From: Dunaliella salina
Lineage: Eukaryota > Chlorophyta > Chlorophyceae > Chlamydomonadales > Dunaliellaceae
Assembly: GCA_002284615.2 (NCBI GenBank)
Contig: MU069653.1
Location: 1-15,573 of the forward strand
Length of the DNA stretch: 15,573 nucleotides
Reading direction: 5' to 3'
The notes under the pieces are model-generated. The model was given only the letters and a program-made list of their open reading frames with translations, had not been told where the DNA came from and did no database searches. The stretch's first letter is position 1; each line of letters starts with the position of its first letter. This document shows positions 9,256-15,573 of the stretch, one piece after another. The position numbers were made by a program, and so were the translations under genes.

Positions 9256-9440
9256 GTCAGGACTGGCATTTTTAACGAGGCTCACGGTTTTCAAAAAAAT
9301 GTTCTAAGGCATCTGTATGTCATAGCATGGACAACCATACATAGTGTGTCAGGCCTGGCATTCATAGCGAGGCTCATGGTATGCAAATCAATGTTCTAGG
9401 GCATCTGCTTGTCAAAGCATGGATGGCAAACCACCCGCCG
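9256..9440 (+). repeat. 92-bp tandem duplication
   Basis: Copies start at 9256 and 9348 with GTCAGG(A/C)CTGGCATT and share ACGAGGCTCA-type, ATGTTCTA.GGCATCTG and CA(T/A)AGCATGGA blocks. Confidence 0.85.
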
Positions 9441-9452
9441 AATCAGTATCGG

Positions 9453-9574
9453 CTTACACTGTAAGTTGCAGCTTGGTTTTGTTGCTCACACTGTAAGTTA
9501 CAGCTCGGCTTTGTTGCTCACACTGTAAGTTACAGCTCAGCTTTGTTGCTTACACTGTAAGTTGCAGCTTGCCA
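9453..9574 (+). repeat. 32-bp minisatellite, ~4 copies
   Basis: Units start at 9453, 9485, 9517 and 9549, an exact 32-bp period, each beginning CT(T/C)ACACTGTAAGTT. Each has the donor-like CTG|TAAGT word and a TTGTTG end. There are no spacers, so this is a plain tandem array and not a CRISPR. Confidence 0.92.
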
Positions 9575-9643
9575 CAGTTGGTAAGACTAAGGGGCCTGGC
9601 GCAAAGCACCTCAATGCCTTTGGTGATGCATGTGCAAATGCAA

Positions 9644-9644
<1 letters not shown>

Positions 9645-9708
<64 letters not shown>
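9645..9708. repeat. (TG)32 microsatellite
   Basis: Uninterrupted TG dinucleotides over 64 bp. Confidence 0.98.
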
Positions 9709-9709
<1 letters not shown>

Positions 9710-9711
9710 TT

Positions 9712-9902
9712 CAGTACAGTGGAAGCATGGAGCAGTGCAAGTGCGAGTGCAGTGGAAGCATGGAGCAGCGCAGAGCAAGTGCAGAGCAAGCATGAACCCG
9801 TACAGAGTAAGAGCAGTGAATGAGCAAGTGCAGTGCAAGCATGCATTAGTGCAAGAGCAAGTGCAGTGCAAGCATGGATTGGTGCAGTGTAAGTGCAGTG
9901 CG
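9712..9902 (+). repeat. Degenerate GTGCAGTGCAAGCATG minisatellite
   Basis: GTGCAGTG(G/C)AAGCATG recurs at about 9749, 9829 and 9861, with related words between (GCAGAGCAAG, GTGCAAGAGCAAG). It follows directly on the TG array. ORFs through it are repetitive by composition. Confidence 0.7.
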
Positions 9903-10249
9903 TACTCAGTGACCACTGCAAGGCTTCAAGTTGTGAGGAGCCTCCCTGGTGACTACCAGCATGTGATGTACCCCTTACATTGGAGAGCCCCCGTTAACGT
10001 ACCGGCTGCAACATATTTGCCGTTAAGTACCAAGAGGTGAGCTCTGGTAATGACCAAATGATCTCCACATCATCCTCATCCTAGGGGAGCATAGCAACGC
10101 AGAAGGTATGAGTGCAAGGCTTACTACTTGTACAAGGCTGCCTGCATCGCACAGGGTGAAACGCGACATGCTCCTTCTTGCATTATCGTTGGATCTTGTG
10201 ACACTCATTGTTGGTCTCGTGATCTTTTTTGTTAGACCTCACATCCAGA
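9903..10249. other. No supported gene
   Basis: Unique-looking sequence between the minisatellite and the left inverted-repeat copy. Only short ORFs are present. Confidence 0.4.
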
Positions 10250-10367
10250 TGTGATAAGGGACTTACCCAACCTCACCGGGAAGGCCAAAACTGCACCCCA
10301 CACTTTAATTCTTTTTTTGCTCGATTCAATAATTTTAACTCTTTCAGATGAACTATTCAAATTGGGG
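10250..10367 (+). repeat. Left copy of large inverted repeat
   Basis: 10291-10367 is the reverse complement of 13693-13770 with about four differences in 78 positions. 10250-10293 is the reverse complement of ~14449-14500 with more changes and a 9-nt indel. Both copies can encode GLTQPHREG in this stretch, so it may come from a coding region. The 680 bp that separate the two blocks in the right copy are absent here. Confidence 0.85.
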
Positions 10368-10483
10368 TCCGCGCTCCCCTGAGGAGGAAGTCAACGTGGG
10401 GATGGCCACGACGATTTAATGATTTGTTTAAGCCGCAATGACTAATTTCAAAATTTCTGCACATTAGAAAACTGACCGTAAAT

Positions 10484-11846
10484 GTGCGTTGTGCTGCTCT
10501 TGGGTTGGCTGAAAAATGGCCAGGCTCAGAGGCCTCTACCATTCTGGCCAGCCTGGGCAGATGCAACTCTACATGCATGTTTCTGTCTTTGTTGCACTGC
10601 TCTGGAGGCCTGCATGCGCGTGGCACAGCAAGGAGCCATCTGCAGCATGACGTCGGTGGGTTTGTGCCTCTACATGATTCGGGTGGAAACCCAACGGCAT
10701 CAAGGGAATAGATGCCCATACGAGCTCAGGATTTGCAACAAATGTAATTGGCACACTGTGCAAGATGAAGAGCACATTATTCTGGACTGCCCTTCTGAGG
10801 ACCTGGCAGGCTTGTGCTCTCAGTTTCAGCATCTGTTTTCTTCATTGCCTGAAAATGGTGCAACGCGGCTTCGAGACTTAATGAACCAGACTGATTTCTT
10901 AGAATTAGCCAAGTTAGTGTCTGCTTGCTTGAAATGCTGTGCCTGAATTTTGAGCAATGCATTCAATTTCCTAGTATGGTCTGGTTACAGACCTCTGTGT
11001 TTCCGCTCAGCTGCCCTTGAAGGCGGATTTAGCGTGTAACCTTACCTTACCTTACCTACATGATTCCTTTACGGGCACGATCCCTTGCGTCCCTCATGCT
11101 GAGGCTGAGAGGGCATCTTATATCCAAGGATGTGCACAGATGTCCCCCAAGTTCAAGCAGGGCACACAGCCTTGGCGTGCTGCTCGAGAGGCAGCTTGCA
11201 CTGCATTCCACATTGCCTCCCTTCTTGGCCTGGTTTCTGACCCTTGCCCACCCACAAGCATCACAGCTTGCCATGAGCTGGGGCTCACGCCATGAAGCGA
11301 ATGGCTTGGCCTTTGTGATGATTAGCATTAATGATATTATCAATCTCATGCTTCGGGAGTGCTCTATGGGAATGCCCTGTGACCTGGCTGTGCATGAGCA
11401 AGGCCTGCCTTTTTTTACCTTATTCTCATCCAATTCTTGATGGCCCAGTGTTTGCCAGTGCTGATTCCCCTTTCGCAATTGCAGCATCGCCAGATGCAAG
11501 GCTGATTAGCCCATTAGGAGTGAACATTTTGCTGGGGGTGAAGTGTGCATTTCCATTTATTGAGAGGGATGATGGCTCTTGGATGTGGTGCAGCAAAAAG
11601 AGTGCTTTTCCAATGAATGGAATTAACATAGGTCATTTGGTACAATGCCAGGTGCAGATGCTGGTGACAGGCGTGCCCTACTGCTTCTTGGTGGGCAGGG
11701 GGGTGGAGGAGAGCAACGTCAAATTTGTCCTTTTGATTTTCATAGGTGCAAGCAAATGGTGCTCATGCTCAGCCAACAACGGAATTTCAAGAATGACATT
11801 GATTTTCACCAGGTGCAGCAGGTGCAGCGTGAGCAGTTTGAGCTGA
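10484..11846 (+). pseudogene. YqaJ-type (lambda-exonuclease-like) nuclease, interrupted and frameshifted
   Basis: YqaJ-family nucleases are lambda-exonuclease folds found in phages, large DNA viruses and eukaryotic mobile DNA. Three plus-strand frames carry consecutive family blocks. First is FKQGTQPWRAAREAA..IASLLGL (~11150-11235). Next is LAMSWGSRHEANGLAF (~11268-11315). Last are SPFAIAASPDARLI (~11466-11508), ILLGVKCAFPF (~11526-11560) and VQCQVQMLVTGVPYC (~11642-11686). Frame changes fall near 11240-11270 and at a T7 run (11410-11416). The SPD aspartate is kept, but the catalytic ExK reads G-V-K (GGG at 11535-11537). The first-block frame is open from 10484; a LINE (10681-11055) splits it, and deleting the LINE plus one duplication copy restores the frame. 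The N-terminal part (~65 codons before the LINE) has no recognised domain. The C-terminus is unclear. It is a relic. Confidence 0.75.
10681..11055 (+). mobile_element. 5'-truncated LINE with target-site duplication
   Basis: CTACATGATTC occurs at 10670-10680 and again at 11056-11066, directly after the element. The insert keeps only the last ~90 codons of a LINE protein, starting RVETQRHQGNRCPYE. It carries a zinc-knuckle-like CNKCNWH..DEEHIILDCP motif (CX2CX9HX4C, ~10735-10791) and ends with TGA at 10944-10946. About 90 bp of 3' UTR follow, ending in GTAACC and TTACC repeats (to 11055). This C-terminal Cys/His block with DEEH..L.CP is typical of LINE proteins. Severe 5' truncation and an 11-bp duplication are the hallmarks of target-primed reverse transcription. 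The short tandem tail, not poly(A), fits elements that end in short repeats. Confidence 0.85.
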
Positions 11847-12077
11847 CCACAAATCTGAAGTGTGCTGCCATTAATGCATCTTGCCGCATCACAAGTGCAA
11901 AAGGGCCAAAAAGGGAGCGCTGGCTTACTTACCTGATTTGATGGTAGGCTGTTTAGAGTTTGGAGATAGCGACACAAATGATTAGGGCTCGGACTGCTTT
12001 TTGGTGCAGTGATTATTTAGTCTGACTTTGGAATGCAAATGAAGTGCTTCCGCGAGGATGATACACAGAGCTGACTC

Positions 12078-12519
12078 TACCGTTCGTTCATGACCAGTTT
12101 GTCAGACTGACCCTGAAAAATCATTTTTTGAGGTTCGTCAGAGGTTCGTCAGGACCCTCAAAAATTAATTTTGGAGTTTGTCTGCAGTTCGTTCTTAGTT
12201 CGTCAGAAGTTTTGCCGGAATTATATTTCCAGTTCGTCCAACATGAATGGGGGTTCGGGGGGGGACGGAAAAGCACCTTTTGCCCTCTTCCAGCACCTCT
12301 TCCCGGGGGCGGGGGGGAGGGAGAGGGGGGGGTTGTGCAAGCACCTTTAGCCCTCCTACAATTTAAAGTTCGTTTAGTTCGTCAGGGCCAAAACTGGGGG
12401 GAATAAATATCTTTTTAAATTTGTCGGGACTTCAGCAAAGGGCCCCAATATTAATTTTTTAAGTTCGTGTCGGAACCTCAGAATTATCTAATTAACGAAC
12501 TGGTCGTGAACGAACGGTA
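12078..12519. mobile_element. Inverted-repeat element with TTCGT motif array
   Basis: The left end, CCGTTCGTTCATGACCAGTT (from 12080), pairs with the right end at 12494-12517 (reverse complement CCGTTCGTTCACGACCAGTT), about three mismatches in 24-26 bp. TA sits just outside both ends and could be the target duplication. Inside are eight plus-strand TTCGT words, mostly GTTCGTCAG-like (12134, 12145, 12188, 12199, 12233, 12369, 12378, 12464), clustered towards both ends, and a G-rich centre. There is no transposase ORF. It fits a non-autonomous DNA transposon with repeated protein-binding sites. TA duplication would suggest Tc1/mariner, but the assignment is tentative. Confidence 0.75.
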
Positions 12520-12689
12520 CTTTCTCCATTATTTTCTAAAGGTTTGATTGAATTATTGAGGAATGGATTCATTGCCTTCAGGTTCCACACAGACCCCTCC
12601 GTTATTTTTTCGAAGGTTTCATTCAGAGCTGACACGGACTCCTCCATTGATTTTCTCATAAGTGATAGGATATTACTCACTTGTTTCAT
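12492..12689 (-). pseudogene. Short ORF cut by the TTCGT element; coiled-coil-like
   Basis: A minus-strand frame of 65 codons starts at 12689. Residues ~4-30 (VSNILSLMRKSMEESVSALN then ETFEKI) have regularly spaced hydrophobic residues like an amphipathic helix. The last ~9 codons and the stop come from the terminal inverted repeat of the element at 12078-12519, so any original product is cut short. Two GGAG/GGGG-TC.GTGT words 42 bp apart suggest an internal duplication. I do not recognise the product, and it could be chance. Confidence 0.25.
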
Positions 12690-12784
12690 CAGGGCTCATG
12701 CAGGGTGCATAGAAGAGCTTTCAATGGCTACAACGGTTACAATGTGATGTTTGCTCTGTGTTTATCGGTCATCTTCGAGTAACA

Positions 12785-13625
12785 TACTCGTGAGGGCATG
12801 CAATCCCATGCGCGCTGGACGACAAGGTTGCAGCCGCAGCACCCGATGCTTAAAATTTACTAAACTGACGGTTAATTTTACAAAATGATGGTTAATTTTA
12901 CAAAAATGAGTAAGCAGTCCTCCCCAAGACACCTCAGTTGGTCAGCACATAAAATTTTAGGCAAATCCAGGTACACTGGGTATGAGCTTCATGGTTGGCG
13001 CATCAGGCAACCACCCTGTAGCTGCAACACCGAACCGTTGAGAATTATAGAAAAGTGAGTATGCAGATGTCTTTAAACCACCTTGTTTATCCAACAGCCA
13101 AAGTTTCAGGCAAATCCAGGTTATCAGTGTATGAGCCCTCCAAGAGGGCATGCATGCATGCATGCATGGGTGCGCATGAGGCAACCACCCTGCAGCTGCA
13201 ACACCGAACCTTTCTAAATTAAAGAGAAGTAAGTATGCAGATGTTTTTAAAACACTCCATACAACCCACAGCCAAAGTTTCAGGCAAATCCAAATTATCA
13301 GTGTATGAGCCCTCCAAGAGGGCATGCATCAGTGCGCATTAGGCACCCAGCCTGCAGCTGCAACACCAAAACTTAAAGAATTATAGAGAAGCGAGTATGC
13401 AGATGTTTTTAAAACACCCATATACCCCACAGTTAAAGTTTCAGGCAAATTCAGATCATCGGTGTATGAGCCCTCCAGGAGGGCATGCATACATGGGTGC
13501 GCATAAGGCGACTACCCTGCAGCTGCAACACCGAACCTTTGAGAATTATAAACACGTGAGTATGCAGATGTTTTTAAAACACCCTACTTACTCAAGAGCC
13601 AAAGTTTCAGGCAAATCCAAGAAGT
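12785..13625 (+). repeat. Satellite array (~150-174 bp), plus orientation
   Basis: GGCAAAT(C/T)C cores recur at 12960, 13109, 13283, 13444 and 13610 (spacings 149, 174, 161, 166). Each unit shares GTATGAGC, GAGGGCATGCAT, GCAGCTGCAACACCGAAC and AGTATGCAGATGTTTTTAAAAC blocks. A diverged first unit starts near 12785. A (GCAT)n run at 13149-13168 explains some of the length variation. The same satellite, in the other orientation, is at 5940-6600. Confidence 0.92.
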
Positions 13626-13692
13626 TCAGTCTCGGACCTCCAGAATTTGTCGAAGTGCCTGGCGTAACAGCAAGAGCGCTGGCTCAGACAAC

Positions 13693-13770
13693 CCCCAACT
13701 TTGAATAGTTCATCTGAAAGAGTTAAAATTACTGAATCGAACAAAAAAAGAATTGAAGTGTGGGGTGCAG
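13693..13770 (-). repeat. Right copy of large inverted repeat, block 1
   Basis: About 95% identical in reverse complement to 10291-10367, ending at the same GGGGTGCAG. Block 2 lies at 14449-14500. Confidence 0.9.
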
Positions 13771-14448
13771 CAGGAGGGAAGAAAAAAACTTTCCATGGAA
13801 GGCATGTGTAACTTTTGCGCTGGACCCCCCTGACACCCCCCCCCTTCCAGTGCCCCATTCCGGACAAAAAGGGTACCAATCTGCTCCTCTTTCAAAAAGC
13901 TATCAACCTGCATACTCAGCGCAATGAAACATTGAGTCACAGCAGAGTTATCGGGCAAAAGCTGAGCAGCAGACGCCCATGCATACCTGGCCATCCAGAC
14001 ACCCACAATTAGCTTGTAAGTCCACAAACGGCCCTTCTGACTTCACCATGCAGTGACACATAATACATTGACACTTTCCTGAGAGTTTGGATTGATCTGC
14101 TGCATGCTTGCCTCCACACCCCTTGCTGCTCGGACCCTTGCGCGCTTAGCACTGACTCCAAGCCATGCACACAGACCCCCACTTTTACTCAATTTGCTCG
14201 AAGAGGGTGCCAATCGACAGCTCTCAAGCTCAGGAATCCGATGTTGTCTTTATAATTCTGTTGAAGTGGCTCAGTAAAATTCTGGAGGGGGGTTCCCAAA
14301 AACTCACCCTTACCCCCCCCCCCCCCTCGGCCCCCTCCGATTGGACCCATTTATAAACCAGTCAATAGCTTTTGAGCTCAGGATTCCGAATATACAATTC
14401 TTAACCGAATTGACAGTTGCCGTCCAAAAGTTACACGAACTCTTCCCT
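13771..14448. other. Insert between the right inverted-repeat blocks
   Basis: Absent from the left copy. It contains a ~65-bp direct repeat spaced ~145 bp (14208-14275 and 14353-14420; shared AGCTCAGGA(A/T)TCCGA and TATA.AATTCTT words) and a C14 run near 14314-14327. On the minus strand a short frame, ATG at ~14049 to GGCCAG|GTATGC at ~13987, could be an exon (GPFVDLQANCGCLDGQ), and a second frame below it is open for ~100 codons. No family is recognised. Confidence 0.45.
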
Positions 14449-14500
14449 CAGTTTTGGAAAAGTGTACCTTCCCGGTGAGGTTGGGTCAGTCCCATGTGAT
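14449..14500 (-). repeat. Right copy of large inverted repeat, block 2
   Basis: Reverse complement resembles 10250-10293 around ACCCAACCTCACCGGGAAGG. The minus-strand frame reads VNMYHMGLTQPHREG; the left copy reads RCDKGLTQPHREG. Confidence 0.75.
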
Positions 14501-14732
14501 ACATGTTGACGGATTTTGTGACCACCGTAACTCTTGTTGTTGGACCTCGTAAATTTTGTTGCAGGATCCTTTGACCCTTGCACATACCTCACAAGCCACA
14601 CTAGCAAGCACACCACAGTTCTGCTAGCAATGGACATCAATTACCTGGATAGAGCCTGAAACACAGGAGAGCAGGCATACGTTTGAATAAAAAAAGCAGT
14701 GCTAGTGGAAACTGAGTAACTGCACTTACCCA

Positions 14733-14910
14733 CAGCCTGTAGCCATAGTGCTTGCCATTTTGCTTCATCCAAGCTACAAGGTCCGTTTTTGCTGGGCTGA
14801 GCACCTGCGCTTTGAATGAATGCGGCAAACAATTTGCAGGAATCAAGTACAGTAGCCAGAAGCAAGAAGTCAAAGTCAATGAGTAGGGCGGGCTGGATGC
14901 GGTCCGTCAT
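14733..14910 (-). CDS. Candidate first exon of an unidentified minus-strand gene
   Basis: An ATG at 14910 opens a frame (MTDRIQPALLIDFDFLLLAT...) that stays open for 59 codons to a strong donor, GCTGTGG|GTAAGT, at 14733/14732. The middle is hydrophobic and the end (DEAKWQALWLQAV) could form a helix. A possible acceptor, CTCCTGTGTTTCAG, lies ~70 bp downstream near 14660, but the frame soon stops after it unless a very small exon is used. A further frame at ~14470-14590 (GQRILQQNLRGPTTRVTVV...) leads into the inverted-repeat block and may belong to the same gene. No family is recognised. Confidence 0.3.
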
Positions 14911-15409
14911 TTGAGTAGTATGCACTGCCTGGCACGCTCAACTACACTCAGGCAGCTGCTTTGTATTGAAGCTAGCAGACACCTCCAAGTGAGCGAATTG
15001 GCCAGGATAATGCCACAATGCTGCTGCCAACTTGATCATGCCCCCACACCCTCAAGCCTGATAAAATGAAGAGCAATTTCTCCGTGTCACGTAAAAAAAA
15101 AAAAAAAAACGGAAAATTCCAACGGTCTACGCATTTAGCGATCTCAGAGCGTGCATTAAGGAAAGGGCGTTTACTGGAAATGTCCGTAGGAGAAGGTTCA
15201 CACACTTCTCTTCAATGCCAAAATAGGAGGCAAGGTATGCCAGTGACCACGGGCCTCTGAGCCCAACTTCTTTGCTGAACTGAGATAGCACCTGAAGCCC
15301 AAGCTCTGCTGCAAATTGGTACGGATGTGCCAGTTTTCTCTTGAAATGTCGTCAGCAAGCGGCACCTTCTAGCAGCACCTGAGATCTAGATCACTGCCCT
15401 ATCAATCTT
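14911..15409. other. No supported gene; A17 run
   Basis: A 17-base A run at 15093-15109 could be a retrotransposed tail, but no SINE or gene is identified upstream of it on either strand. Otherwise I see nothing. Confidence 0.4.
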
Positions 15410-15573
15410 GAGAAATCATCACAAGCATAGGCAAATCAAGACAAAAGCTGGATTGCTCTCTTCGAATCCAGAAGAATTATCACAAGCATGGGCACACAAA
15501 GACATAAGCCGGATTGTTCTCTTCCACTCCAGAAGAATCATCACAAGCATGGGCACACAAAGACATAAGCCGG
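15410..15573 (+). repeat. 61-bp tandem repeat at right edge
   Basis: Units start at 15411, 15470 and 15531 with AGAA(GA)AT(C/T)ATCACAAGCAT, followed by GGCA.A(C/T)A(C/A)A and AGC(C/T)GGATTG blocks. Units two and three are nearly identical and the array runs off the window; the first is more diverged. Confidence 0.9.

Noticed and set aside
9453..9574. CRISPR-like regular 32-bp repeats
   Set aside because: The units are contiguous with no unique spacers, and the setting is eukaryotic.
9550..10040. Repetitive ORFs on both strands over the minisatellite
   Set aside because: They follow from the TG and GCAAG repeats; every frame lacks stops for compositional reasons.
11060..11440. 126-residue plus-strand ORF as a separate gene
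   Set aside because: Only its middle part (WGSRHEANGLA onward) is meaningful, as one frame-shifted segment of the YqaJ relic.
11056..11499. 147-residue minus-strand ORF
   Set aside because: Antisense shadow of the YqaJ blocks.
11931..11940. CAG|GTAAGT minus-strand donor
   Set aside because: A good consensus match, but no open frame with a recognisable product leads into it.
15093..15109. A17 run as the tail of a retrotransposed gene or SINE
   Set aside because: No target duplication, Pol III boxes or coding sequence found next to it.

Overview
This window looks like repeat-rich nuclear DNA from a eukaryote. Candidate exons are short and bounded by GT-AG splice sites, there are decayed LINE (non-LTR) retrotransposons, long TG microsatellites and several minisatellites, and no long uninterrupted gene. 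A short run of the TTTAGGG telomere repeat points to the green lineage (plants and green or charophyte algae), although a few other protists also use this repeat. I cannot name the species. Nothing resembles a bacterial operon, a CRISPR array or an rRNA/tRNA gene.

Layout. 1-284: two copies of a 182-bp AAAGC/GCTTT-rich repeat. 799-971: a small element with terminal inverted repeats. About 1685-4017 (minus): a decayed LINE. Its reverse-transcriptase C-terminal region is recognisable, followed by a long A/C-rich coding tail with frameshifts and an apparent 129-nt intron. 4161-4413: degenerate spaced repeats. 4866-4929: head-to-head telomere repeats. 5940-6600: copies of a ~165-bp satellite. 7262-7350: (TG)44. 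7780-8202: an unidentified ORF. 8431-8856 (minus): two exons of a glycosyltransferase related to the GT15/KRE2 family. 9256-9900: three minisatellites and (TG)32.

10250-14500 is the most structured part. Two ~95% identical copies of a 78-bp sequence lie in opposite orientation (10291-10367 and 13693-13770). Between them is a decayed gene for a YqaJ-type (lambda-exonuclease-like) nuclease. A 5'-truncated LINE (10681-11055) interrupts it, bounded by an 11-bp target-site duplication, and the reading frame is continuous across the empty site. Further in are a 440-bp inverted-repeat element with an array of TTCGT motifs (12078-12519) and a second, oppositely oriented array of the satellite also found at 5940-6600 (12785-13625). 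The right flank (13.7-14.9 kb) holds weak minus-strand exon candidates. The window ends in a 61-bp tandem repeat.

The genes do not form a pathway. The glycosyltransferase exons are the best candidate for a live host gene. The YqaJ relic, the LINEs and the inverted-repeat elements are layered mobile DNA, and their insertion order can be read in part. No family assignment was checked by search; all rest on motifs read by eye.
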